Below are positions 7,522 to 15,385 of a stretch of DNA of 64,000 bases, in pieces. How positions within the stretch are numbered: the first letter of the stretch is position 1; every line of letters begins with the position of its first letter. The position numbers and the translations under genes are program-made. Origin of the DNA: Cytobacillus oceanisediminis. Its GTDB lineage: Bacteria > Bacillota > Bacilli > Bacillales > Cytobacillaceae. Below the pieces are notes generated by a model, which saw nothing but the letters and a program-made list of their open reading frames with translations, ran no database searches and was not told the origin of the DNA. Where the stretch lies: positions 617,481 to 681,480 of the forward strand of contig NZ_VLKI01000001.1 of NCBI RefSeq assembly GCF_007830235.1. Reading direction: 5' to 3'.

Positions 7522-8721
7522 TTAAATGATCCGTGTTGAAACAATGCCCTCGATTTGATTGATCTGATTCAACAAACCAGGAATGACATCGCCATTCACT
7601 TTATTATCAATATCAATCATTGTATAGGCGTATTCCCCGCGGCTTCTGTTCACCATGTCCGCGATGTTAAGCTGGTAGCTTGAAATTGCCAGTGTGATTT
7701 GACCAACCATGTTCGGGACATTTTTATGAAAAGCGGTTACGCGGCGCTTGCCTGTATAAGGAAGAGCAGCGTTTGGAAAGTTCACCGAGTTCTTAACATT
7801 ACCTGTTTCAAGAAAATGCTTCACCTGACGTGCTGCCATCACAGCGCAGTTTTCCTCAGATTCTTGTGTAGACGCACCTAAATGCGGGATCGCGACTGCA
7901 TTTTTCATTTTCAGCACATTTCCATTCGGAAAGTCTGTGATATACTTGCCAACTTTTCCACTTTCAAGGGCAGCTGCCATATCGGCTTCATTCACAAGCT
8001 CACCGCGGGAGAAATTTAAAATATGAACGCCTTTCTTCATCATGCTGAATGTGTTTTCGTTAAACATTTCTCTTGTGTCATCTGTTAGCGGAACGTGCAC
8101 TGTGATATAGTCAGACTCCGCGAATACTTGCTCAATTGTCATTGCACGCTGAACATTGCGGGACAAGTTCCAGGCCGTATCAACCGAAATAAACGGATCA
8201 AAGCCGACTACATCCATATCAAGATCAAGCGCATCATTCGCTACAAGCGCCCCGATTGCACCCAAGCCAATAACACCAAGTGTTTTGCCCTTAATTTCTT
8301 TTCCGACAAATTGCTTCTTCCCTGCTTCCACAAGCTTTGGAATTTGATCGCCTTCGTTCTCTAACGTTTTGGTCCATGCAATTCCGGCAAACAGATTGCG
8401 GGATGAAGCCATCAATGAGGTTAGCACCATTTCTTTTACAGCATTTGCATTCGCTCCTGGCGTATTAAAAACAACAATGCCCTGCTCTGTGCATTTTTCG
8501 ACCGGAATATTATTCACTCCGGCACCAGCGCGTGCGATTGCTTTTAATCGATCGCCAAATTCCATTGAATGCATGTTAAAGCTGCGAAGAACAATTGCAT
8601 CAGGGTTATCGCTCTCATTATCGATTGTAAAATGGTCCTTGTTAAATACATCAAGGCCGCTTTTTGCAATTGCGTTTAACGTTTTAATAGTCTTCACTTT
8701 GTCTAAAGTCATGGTACTCAC
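7522..8721 (-). CDS. serA: D-3-phosphoglycerate dehydrogenase
   Basis: 399 residues, from GTG 8721 behind GGGGAG at 6 bases; ATG 8712 is too far from it. It has a D-isomer-specific 2-hydroxyacid dehydrogenase fold: RSFNMHSMEF and RAGAGVNNIP in the substrate domain, NAD-binding GVIGLGAIG near residue 150, the catalytic arginine in FSRGELV and the histidine in IPHLGAST. A C-terminal ACT-like segment ends QINQIEGIVSTRII. The protein catalyses the first step of serine synthesis. It is the ~390-residue type rather than the ~525-residue SerA of B. subtilis. A ZTP riboswitch lies in its leader, tying serine (a one-carbon donor) to folate status. Confidence 0.92.
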   Translation of the reverse strand: MSTMTLDKVKTIKTLNAIAKSGLDVFNKDHFTIDNESDNPDAIVLRSFNMHSMEFGDRLKAIARAGAGVNNIPVEKCTEQGIVVFNTPGANANAVKEMVLTSLMASSRNLFAGIAWTKTLENEGDQIPKLVEAGKKQFVGKEIKGKTLGVIGLGAIGALVANDALDLDMDVVGFDPFISVDTAWNLSRNVQRAMTIEQVFAESDYITVHVPLTDDTREMFNENTFSMMKKGVHILNFSRGELVNEADMAAALESGKVGKYITDFPNGNVLKMKNAVAIPHLGASTQESEENCAVMAARQVKHFLETGNVKNSVNFPNAALPYTGKRRVTAFHKNVPNMVGQITLAISSYQLNIADMVNRSRGEYAYTMIDIDNKVNGDVIPGLLNQINQIEGIVSTRII

Positions 8722-8763
8722 TGGATTCTCCCCTTTTCTAAATAGCTTTGTCAGATTTTAAAC

Positions 8764-8796
8764 AGAAAGAGGCAAGGGGTAGAATCCCTTACCTCT
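8764..8796 (-). terminator. Expression-platform terminator of the ZTP riboswitch
   Basis: Minus strand GAGGTAAGGG / CCCCTTGCCTC hairpin followed by TTTCTGTTT. It begins right after the aptamer's GCCTGGGC pseudoknot strand, so ligand binding would compete with the terminator (an ON switch). Confidence 0.85.
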
Positions 8797-8866
8797 GCCC
8801 AGGCGAACGGCTTCGACACTATGTGCTCCCTCACGGTAATCCGTGTCTCGCCAGTCACACATAGCC
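8797..8866 (-). ncRNA. ZTP (pfl) riboswitch aptamer
   Basis: Minus strand shows the conserved pfl elements in order: GTGTGACTGGCG, a hairpin ACACGGATTACCGTG, GGGAGCACAT, and the 3' pseudoknot strand CCGTTCGCCTGGGC. These riboswitches sense ZMP/ZTP, the alarmone of 10-formyl-tetrahydrofolate shortage. It precedes serA. Confidence 0.9.
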
Positions 8867-9069
8867 TTTTCAGTTTTATAAATCTTATCAAAGTCTTCAG
8901 AAAACTTCAACCCTTTAAAGCGCTTACATAATTAAAAAATTTTTTTTATTTTCCGGTCGTTATATTTACTATATTTAGATTATATTTAACTCTTTTTGTA
9001 CACTATGCTTATAATCTATATTTCACTGGTCGAAGTTAGGGCTTCTATGTTTCAAATATAAACATTAAT

Positions 9070-9180
9070 CCGCCCCATGACTTCATCTGGCGTTTCTTCA
9101 TATCCGTGAGGAAAATCCTCGGTCAGTGAATCGAAACCCGGAAAGCTTTAAAGCCTATTTCAGGTAACAGCGCAATATCT
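9070..9180 (-). pseudogene. Remnant of a glycoside hydrolase family 1 (6-phospho-beta-glucosidase) gene
   Basis: On the minus strand, residues DIALLPEIGFKAFRVSIH, a TGA, PRIF, then in the next frame FPHGYEETPDEVM. This matches the GH1 motif D-I-A-L-F-x-E-M-G-F-K-x-F-R-x-S-I-x-W-x-R-I-F-P-x-G. The TGA falls on the conserved tryptophan, and one frameshift follows. Only about 35 residues of a ~470-residue enzyme remain. The rest of 8867-9605 has no gene. Confidence 0.55.
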
Positions 9181-9187
9181 TTCTCCC

Positions 9188-9360
9188 GTTCAACGGCACT
9201 AGTCATACTCTTTAGTTCCCTTCATCGGCTCTTTCTCCCATCCAACGGCCCTATTCACACTCTTTAGTTCCCTTCGCCAGCTCTTTCTCCCCTACAACGG
9301 TCCTATTCACACTCTTTAGTCCCTTTCATCGGCTCTTTCTCCCCTCCAACGGCACTATCC
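9188..9360. repeat. Tandem repeat, exact 52 bp period
   Basis: CAACGG marks units at 9191, 9243, 9295 and 9347, exactly 52 bp apart. Units also share CACTCTTTAGTTCCCTTC and CTCTTTCTCCC. No reading frame spans the array. Other 52-bp arrays of different sequence occur at 31.1, 44.6 and 47.4 kb. Confidence 0.9.
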
Positions 9361-9605
9361 GCACATAAATAATTTTTTCCGCATATAAAAACGCGCTGCT
9401 CGGCACATAAATCTTAAGCTGCTGGCCAGGGAGGAATTTTCTAAATAAATATAGGTCACATGGAGAAATGATTAAAAATAGAAGTTCGAATAAATATATA
9501 AATATAAAAGCCGTAACAAATTACCTTTTTAGACCATCATTTTGGAGTTTTAATTTACCAGTTAACCGGAAATAAAAGCTTCGTATATTGTGGAGATCGT
9601 CACTA

Positions 9606-10315
9606 TTAGATTTTTTTATTTGCCTTTACAACAGACTCCGATTTATATTCATAAGTTCCTGAATACTCAACAATCCCAATCTCGCACCCTGGGCCAATTT
9701 TTACATGATGTCCCCTTACAGCATCTGCTTTTGTATTTTCGAGGTAAATGTCATCCCCTTCAATGATTTTCGCTTCAAGCCTGCCGCCTTTGCCAAATGA
9801 AAAGAAAGGAATGCTTGGATTCTTTTTAATGATGATTTTTCCGCCGACAATTTCTTCTGCCTTATTAACACTAAAACGCAGGCCAATGTCCATTGTTCCG
9901 GCATTTAAAACTCCGCCAACCTCAAAGCCGCCCTGCAAGGAAAGCGTTTCAGCCTCGAGATTTCCGCCAGTAGTAATCATTCCTTTAATATCGGCCTTCT
10001 CTCCTTTAAATCCGCTTCCGATATCAATGGTTCCGCGCACCTTCGTTTGATGGACATACGCATTCCCGCCAGAAGACAACGTACCAATTACCTTAAACCC
10101 TCGCCATGGAGATTTTCTTTTACGCTTGTTTCTCCGAAAACATGGAATTTGTTAAATTTGATGCTGCCCTTCAGTTCACTTGAACCGAATACCATCAGCT
10201 GATCGCATTCCACATCATCAAGGATTGCGCCTTCTCCCCTAATGGCCATTTTTCGATAACTGCCGCCAGATGTGCTGCCAGAACCATTGATGCTGATATT
10301 CCTGATTTCAGCCAC
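9606..10315 (-). pseudogene. yhbF: Bactofilin-like polymer-forming protein YhbF, frameshifted
   Basis: Translation would start at GTG 10315 after GGAGGA, 16 bp past yhbE. The frame reads to HGEGLR then TAA (10090-10088). The next frame continues in register with VIGTLSSGGNAYVHQTK and runs to 9606, so one base has been lost (or added) in the GGGTTTAAGG stretch near 10091-10100. Together the two parts give about 236 residues of beta-helical bactofilin repeats, parallel to yhbE, ending with the shared GPGCEIGIVEYSGTYEYK motif. Unless this is a sequencing error the gene is inactive or makes a 75-residue fragment. The T3A2G2 stretch is not a typical programmed slip site. Confidence 0.8.
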
Positions 10316-10331
10316 AAGGACATCCTCCTTC

Positions 10332-11051
10332 CTATATTTTGCGGGATTCTTTAACCAGCGTACCCGGTTGGCAATCATATTCACCTGAATATTCAACCAG
10401 CCCAATCTCGCAATTTTTCCCGATTTTCACATTTTTCCCCCTTACGATAGAAGCCACTGTTCCTTCCAGTTCTATTTCATCGCCTTCAATAACCTCTGCC
10501 TCAAGCTTCAATGGAAAAATGGATTTAATTAATTTGAATAAGCTTTCTTTATGCTGTACTACTTTTATATTCCTGCCGCCAATCTCTTTCGCTCTGCTGT
10601 CTCCAAATAACTTTATATCAATTGTCTCAGCATTCAATAAACCTGCTACTGAAAAGGCACCCTCCGCACGGAAGATTTCCGTTTCACAATCTCCTTCAAT
10701 AGATACCTTTCCATTCACAGTCATTTCATCGCATTTTACGGATCCGCCTATAGATGACTTTCCAGATACTTCCATCACTTTACTGCTGATCGCTTCAGCT
10801 ATGGAGGCAGAACCATTGATAATGAGTTCCTCCGCTTTTACTGCTCCATTGATCTTGGCTGCGCCACTAATCTTAGCCTTCCCCGTTTTTACGTTCCCAT
10901 GGATTGTACCGGTACCGTTACAATAGAACTTTACACATTCTGTATCTCCATTTACCGTTCCCTTCCCATTTAACTCAACCTTTTCAAATGAACCTCCATT
11001 TGACGACCCAATTCCGTTGATCACCAAATTGCCTAATGTTTTTGTATTCAC
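10332..11051 (-). CDS. yhbE: Bactofilin-like polymer-forming protein YhbE
   Basis: 239 residues from GTG 11051, chosen because AGGAGG at 11058-11063 is ideally spaced; the upstream ATG 11072 lies inside yhbD. The sequence is a run of short beta-strand repeats of the type VxINGxGSxxGGxFxxVxLNGxGTVxGD, the right-handed beta-helix of bactofilins. The C-terminal block EVIEGDEIELEGT...GKNCEIGLVEYSGEY is shared with yhbF. It should polymerise without nucleotide as a cytoskeletal element. It sits in the conserved yhbD-yhbE-yhbF order, with its start overlapping the yhbD end region. Confidence 0.87.
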   Translation of the reverse strand: MNTKTLGNLVINGIGSSNGGSFEKVELNGKGTVNGDTECVKFYCNGTGTIHGNVKTGKAKISGAAKINGAVKAEELIINGSASIAEAISSKVMEVSGKSSIGGSVKCDEMTVNGKVSIEGDCETEIFRAEGAFSVAGLLNAETIDIKLFGDSRAKEIGGRNIKVVQHKESLFKLIKSIFPLKLEAEVIEGDEIELEGTVASIVRGKNVKIGKNCEIGLVEYSGEYDCQPGTLVKESRKI

Positions 11052-11062
11052 TATTCTTCCTC

Positions 11063-11686
11063 CTACATCCATTTTGATTTTAATTCTTCTGCACTTTGCC
11101 CTACTGATAAAGTTGTGACAACTTTTGTCCCTTTTTCAAAGTACAGCTCTTCACCCTTAACAGAAAATAAACAGCTGGAAATACCCAGCTTGCGAATAAA
11201 ATAAATAACCGTATTTGGCTGATGAACTATTTTCTGGTGATCGTTTAATAGCTGCAGAAGCATTTTCCCTTCCTCTAAATGAATATCGCCTGATTCCAGC
11301 AAGGCAGAAAGAATATATAGACTCATAAGGTGATGAAAATCAAATTCATTCATATCTCCTTGATGTTCCAGAAAAATATTCAAAACTGGTTCGGATGCAA
11401 TACCTTTAGCCATAATATCCGCCCTTTTCATCCTGAGGTTGGCGGTACTGGGTGAAAACATATCGGCTAATTCATCCAGCGAAAGGGTATCCTTCATTTT
11501 CTGTATTTTTTCGATCCGCTCAAGGATTTTCTCTTTTGGAAAAAAAGTCTCTTGCCCCGTAAAGGTGGATTTCCTGACAAACCAATCCTCGGGAATCAAG
11601 TTTTTCCTTTTCCAGCGATAAAGTTGCCCGTAAGAAATGCCCGTTAATTCCAGCACATCTTTTTTAGAAATTAATTCCTCGTTCAA
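11063..11686 (-). CDS. yhbD: YhbD family DUF4004 protein
   Basis: The best start is TTG 11686, 9 bases after AAAGGAG, giving 207 residues. The N-terminal motif ELISKKDVLELTGISYGQLYRWKRKNLIPEDWFVRKSTFTGQETFF matches B. subtilis YhbD and looks like a MerR-type helix-turn-helix. The C-terminal half is helical and of unknown role. It is the first gene of the bactofilin operon and overlaps the yhbE ribosome binding site. A TAACA-rich dyad (TAACATAACACTGTTA) just upstream may be an autoregulatory site; that is inference. Confidence 0.85.
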   Translation of the reverse strand: MNEELISKKDVLELTGISYGQLYRWKRKNLIPEDWFVRKSTFTGQETFFPKEKILERIEKIQKMKDTLSLDELADMFSPSTANLRMKRADIMAKGIASEPVLNIFLEHQGDMNEFDFHHLMSLYILSALLESGDIHLEEGKMLLQLLNDHQKIVHQPNTVIYFIRKLGISSCLFSVKGEELYFEKGTKVVTTLSVGQSAEELKSKWM

Positions 11687-11852
11687 ATTATAGGACTCCT
11701 TTCTGTTGAACCAATTGTAACATAACACTGTTACATTACGAAACGGAATTTTTTCTTGCTATCTCGATTGTTTTCGACAAAACCGCGATGTCGCCACATA
11801 TATTTACTCGATTTTCATTCCTTTTAACAGAACAGTGTTCTACTCAACCCAA

Positions 11853-11886
11853 TAAAAAATGTCCGGCTCTCTAAGAACCAGACACT
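11853..11886 (-). terminator. Intrinsic terminator of the downstream acetyltransferase gene
   Basis: GTGTCTGGTTC / GAGCCGGACAT stem on the minus strand followed by T6. Confidence 0.8.
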
Positions 11887-11889
11887 TTT

Positions 11890-12648
11890 TCATTCATATA
11901 CTTTTAATGCTTGATACTGTTTGCCAAGATACTGATAGTTTTGCTTCCGGTACATCTCCTTTGGGGTATCTTGCCCGTCTGCGACCAGTATAACCGTTTT
12001 ATCATGGAATTGATCCATCACAAATTTCTGCAGACGGCTGCCAATGCCTTTTTTCTGGAAGTCTTCATGGACCATTAAACCATCGATTTCAGCTGTATGG
12101 TCTTTTAAAATGACATCGACAGATCCAGCCGGTTTACCTTGGTAAAACGCAAGGATTTGCTGAATGCTTTGATTTTTATAGTTCCGTAAATGTTGGCTCT
12201 GCTTCTTTTCAGCATATTCCTCTCCATAAACCGAATCATGTTCATACTGAAATTTTGAATAAGCATTCCATGTTTCCTCTGTTACATTACCAACACCGAT
12301 TTCAGGATTTTCTTTCACAGCAGGAAAATCCTCCGGCTGTATAGCAAAAAGCTCAAGAAATCCGATTGAATAATCTTCATCTTTCTGAAAGAAATCCATT
12401 AACTCCTGTAAGAGCGGTTCTCCTTCCGGAAAATAAAACCAAACATGCTTTTGGCCATGTTCTTGATGATAGGCTCTTAGATAATCTTGAGCTTCAATGA
12501 ATTCCTTAATGGTCGGCATTTTTTTAAAACTGATAAAATTGCTGTCATACTGCAGCAGCATTTCGGGATTATGATGATGAATGTAACATTCAGTTTCCAA
12601 AATGGTCTTGCCAGGTTTATAAATATCTTTAAATGTTATATTTCCCAT
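11890..12648 (-). CDS. GNAT family N-acetyltransferase
   Basis: 252 residues from ATG 12648 behind AAGGAG. The acetyl-CoA-binding motif A is VHEDFQKKGIGSRLQKFV near residues 198-215, in the C-terminal half. The first ~120 residues are an extra domain without motifs I recognise, so this is the two-domain type of GNAT with unknown substrate. It is closed by a terminator, and the MEDS gene lies 32 bp upstream in the same direction, so they may share a transcript. Confidence 0.8.
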   Translation of the reverse strand: MGNITFKDIYKPGKTILETECYIHHHNPEMLLQYDSNFISFKKMPTIKEFIEAQDYLRAYHQEHGQKHVWFYFPEGEPLLQELMDFFQKDEDYSIGFLELFAIQPEDFPAVKENPEIGVGNVTEETWNAYSKFQYEHDSVYGEEYAEKKQSQHLRNYKNQSIQQILAFYQGKPAGSVDVILKDHTAEIDGLMVHEDFQKKGIGSRLQKFVMDQFHDKTVILVADGQDTPKEMYRKQNYQYLGKQYQALKVYE

Positions 12649-12680
12649 ACGTTTCTCCTTAAAAAAAAGCCTACTCTATT

Positions 12681-13238
12681 TTAATTTTGCAAGTATTTGT
12701 ATTCACGATCTGTTATCAGCACCCCATGGCAGCGCTTTAATCTTTCTTTTAATTCATCAGGTGTACTCTTGTTATCATAGGCACATAATGAAATAATGCC
12801 TTTTTCAGGTACCATCTTATCTAACTTCTTTTCATACTCTTCTATTTTCGGAATGTATTCCTTCACATTACCCCATTCCACAAGTACCCATGTAAACACC
12901 GCTGCACCGCTTTCCAGATAGGGCTGGACATTTTTTATGAAATAGTTAATAACGGTTTCCGGATTAAAATTACCATTGGAATAATAGAAATCAAAGTTAT
13001 TAGCAAAATGGACTCTGGCGCATTCAGCCTTGCTTAAATGCTTATCCAATTCTTTTTTTATATGTGGAAGATTTCGGTCATTTTCCACAAACATCACATG
13101 ACCTCCGTTTTCAACTCCTGCCACAATATAGGTAACCGCATTTTGAAGGTAACAATCTATCTGATCATAGTGATAAAGAATATGACCGCTGTTCGTCTTT
13201 TTCAAATCATCTATCAAATCTACTAATAACTCGCTCAT
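12681..13238 (-). CDS. MEDS domain-containing protein
   Basis: 185 residues from ATG 13238 behind AAGGAG. GHILYHYDQIDCYLQNAVTYIVAGVENGGHVMFVEND at the N-terminus matches the MEDS (methanogen/methylotroph, DcmR sensory) domain, a RecA-like P-loop-derived sensory fold often met near sigma-factor or redox regulators. Unlike DcmR there is no DNA-binding domain, so it may act by protein contacts. The ligand is unknown. Confidence 0.7.
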   Translation of the reverse strand: MSELLVDLIDDLKKTNSGHILYHYDQIDCYLQNAVTYIVAGVENGGHVMFVENDRNLPHIKKELDKHLSKAECARVHFANNFDFYYSNGNFNPETVINYFIKNVQPYLESGAAVFTWVLVEWGNVKEYIPKIEEYEKKLDKMVPEKGIISLCAYDNKSTPDELKERLKRCHGVLITDREYKYLQN

Positions 13239-13334
13239 CTATAAAACTCCTTAAACTTCCATGATAGTATTTAATAAATGATAACCTGGTACCCTAAAAC
13301 AGTGTAAGAGTATATTATACAGGAAAACGATTCG

Positions 13335-13704
13335 AATTATTCCCCATATTATTCCATATGCTGTCTAAATAACTTCCATTTTCCAGATTCCATTTTAAAA
13401 ACTTCCATGGCCAAAGCAGTGCCACTTTTTCGCCGGATAAATAAAATTTTACAATGAATATAATATCAGCTCATCCTGCTCTCTCATGTTGCGGATTAAG
13501 TCTTTGTATTTCCAGCTTGGGCTTTTTCCTTCGTATGTTTTCTGCGTATCAATATTATCTTCCCTGTATGTATCCCCGCGTTAAACTTCGTAGTCCTTGT
13601 CACTGTAATAGCCAAAATACCCGAAGAAATCATATTTCATAAACATTCCCGCTATTAATCACATTGCGGTATTCCTCAACTGCCTGCAGTGCTTCTTCCA
13701 GCAT
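13335..13704 (-). pseudogene. Broken SnoaL/NTF2-like (DUF4440-type) gene
   Basis: The frame starts at ATG 13704 behind GGGGG, 12 bp after the TPR gene, as MLEEALQAVEEYRNVINSGNVYE. It then continues in other frames as MKYDFFGYFGYYSDKDYEV, RGDTYREDNIDTQKTYEGKSPSWKYKDLIRNMREQDELI and FYLSGEKVALALAMEVFKMESGKWKL. Pattern and length fit an NTF2-like snoaL protein. At least one stop (GAA/CAA to TAA) and two frameshifts interrupt it. Confidence 0.7.
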
Positions 13705-13715
13705 TTAATCCCCCT

Positions 13716-14201
13716 TTAATCCCAAACCTTGTCCAGTTTATCAGAATAGAAGTTTATCGCTTTCTTATATTTCAATATATCAGCATCTGTGGTGGTCTCA
13801 GCCAGGCAGTTCAGCAGCAGCTCCATCGCCGTGCCGTGCTCTTCCAAATTATAAAGAGTCATTGAATAGAACACCTGGATTGCCCGGTTGTTTGGGTATT
13901 GTTCAATACCACTATGCAATACATTTTTTGATTTCTCATATTCTCCCAATGTTCGGTAGGTGCTCCCAAGACCGAGTATCGCTCCTTGCAAATCCTCGTC
14001 CGGCAAGCCAAGCTCAATTGCCTTTTTATAAAAACCGACTGCTTTCGACTCTTCACCGAGCACATCAAAACTCCAGGCACATTGATAATTGATGAATGGA
14101 TCATCGTTGAACTCACTTGCCAATTTTACAAGTAACTCGTTGGATTCTTTATACTTTCCAATATTCCTCAGCACAATTGCTTTCTCTAATTCTCTTTTCA
14201 T
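13716..14201 (-). CDS. Tetratricopeptide repeat protein
   Basis: 161 residues from ATG 14201 after GGAGGGG. Three to four degenerate TPR helices are visible: EKAIVLRNIGKYKESNELLVKLASEF, NYQCAWSFDVLGEESKAVGFYKKAIELG, GLGSTYRTLGEYEKSKNVLHSGIEQYP, and a last pair ending DILKYKKAINFYSDKL. It is a small cytoplasmic scaffold whose partner is unknown. The NTF2-like remnant directly downstream suggests a two-gene operon in which the second gene has decayed. Confidence 0.78.
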   Translation of the reverse strand: MKRELEKAIVLRNIGKYKESNELLVKLASEFNDDPFINYQCAWSFDVLGEESKAVGFYKKAIELGLPDEDLQGAILGLGSTYRTLGEYEKSKNVLHSGIEQYPNNRAIQVFYSMTLYNLEEHGTAMELLLNCLAETTTDADILKYKKAINFYSDKLDKVWD

Positions 14202-14492
14202 AATCCCCTCCACCATTCTCTTTCTTTTATTATATCTAAAAATTCTAAATAACGGACACTTCAGGCTTATATTTTCCTTTAATTGTAAGGTTAACCAACA
14301 CTTCGATCAAACGAGTAAAAGGCTTGGGAAACTCCCAAAGCCCCTTAAATTTATATTTATGTCACTATACTGGCTCATTGCCCCATTGGTTATTTCCGAG
14401 ATTATTAGCGATTAACATTTAGTTTTTCAATGGAAGGAATTTTATACTGTATCCAAAGGTTTCACGGAGCTTACAAGTTATTAAACAGATAT

Positions 14493-14520
14493 AAAAAAGA
14501 CCACTATTGAATAGCAGTCA
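14493..14520 (-). terminator. Terminator overlapping the end of a 50-codon gene
   Basis: ACTGCTATT / AATAGTGGT stem (with G-U pairs) followed by T6 on the minus strand. It includes the stop codon of the small gene. Confidence 0.6.
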
Positions 14521-14656
14521 AATCTAAAGCCTTTTGAAGTAAAAGGATATCCTGGGAGATGTCGATGCAGACTTGGGTATCGCTGCAGTTTTGAAGATCA
14601 ATATGCAAGCGTCCAAGTTCTCTAAGAAAAAGTAAATACTCCGATTGACCTACCAT
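14504..14656 (-). CDS. Small protein of unknown function (50 aa)
   Basis: ATG 14656 is preceded by GGGGAG at the usual distance. The product begins MVGQSEYLLFLRELGRLHID and ends DISQDILLLQKALDLTAIQ. It is mostly helical with two cysteines, and a terminator overlaps the stop codon. I recognise no family. Ribosome binding site plus terminator support a real gene. It stands alone between the TPR and YolD genes. Confidence 0.55.
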   Translation of the reverse strand: MVGQSEYLLFLRELGRLHIDLQNCSDTQVCIDISQDILLLQKALDLTAIQ

Positions 14657-14847
14657 CGTAGATACTCCCCTTTGCATAGAAAAAATAAACTATGCTCGTT
14701 AAGGCTATCATTCGTACCTGTTAATTACAATCATTTACCGGTTTGAATAAGAAAAGAATTGTTATTAGAAAAATACTCCATGCTCTATTAGCAAAAAGCA
14801 ATACAGTCTTATTAAAGAGAATGTTTCAAAGAGGTTTTATACTTTGA

Positions 14848-15186
14848 CTATGCTTCTACCTCCACCCCAACTATTTCATCAAACACGATTTTTTGTATGT
14901 AGCCATGGTCTGTTTCTAAGTAAATCTTTTTGCTAAACCCATCCAGCCTGTTCACCCTTCCCTTAAAGTCATGGAAAAAGCCTTCTCTCCATATCTTTAC
15001 TTTTACGAAATAAGCAAACTCCATAGCATAGTGAATCCTGTTTTCGAGTTCCAGCATTTCATACTCATCGATAAGCGGCTTGTTTTGATAATTCTGTTCG
15101 ATTTCCAGTTTTTTCAGCATAGCTCTTTGTTCCGGCATAAAGTGTGCAGGCAGCCATTTTAATAAACCTCTATCTTTATGTGGCAT
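14848..15186 (-). CDS. YolD-like family protein
   Basis: 112 residues from ATG 15186 behind GGAGGG. The N-terminal KDRGLLKWLPAHFMPEQRAMLKKLE is the YolD motif (D-R-G-x-x-K-W-x-x-x-x-L-P-E). The C-terminal beta-strands KGRVNRLDGFSKKIYLETDHGYIQKIVFDEIVGVEV match the Sm-like part of the family. In Bacillus YolD proteins are usually paired with a Y-family DNA polymerase (UvrX/YqjW); none is adjacent here. A LexA-type box lies in the promoter, so induction by DNA damage is likely. Confidence 0.82.
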   Translation of the reverse strand: MPHKDRGLLKWLPAHFMPEQRAMLKKLEIEQNYQNKPLIDEYEMLELENRIHYAMEFAYFVKVKIWREGFFHDFKGRVNRLDGFSKKIYLETDHGYIQKIVFDEIVGVEVEA

Positions 15187-15212
15187 TGTAAATCCCTCCA
15201 TACTTTATTATA

Positions 15213-15224
15213 GAACATTTGTTC
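15213..15224. promoter_or_regulatory. LexA (SOS) box upstream of yolD
   Basis: GAACATTTGTTC, flanked as A-GAACATTTGTTC-G, fits the Bacillus consensus CGAAC-N4-GTTCG with a single mismatch. It ends 27 bp upstream of the YolD start. Confidence 0.8.
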
Positions 15225-15385
15225 GATTTTTAAACCATAAATAATAATTTTCACTTATTGTTTGAAAAAGTTTAACGAGAGGGTAAAAACACCTGAATGT
15301 GGTTAATTTGGATATTAAAACGGTGAGTGTTAATATATACTTTAACTCTCTAAATAGAAAAACTTTTGCAAAGATTGGTGACACA

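Noticed and set aside
13454..13642. Plus-strand open frame of 62 codons
   Set aside because: It is antisense to a decayed NTF2-like gene whose protein-like residues read on the minus strand.
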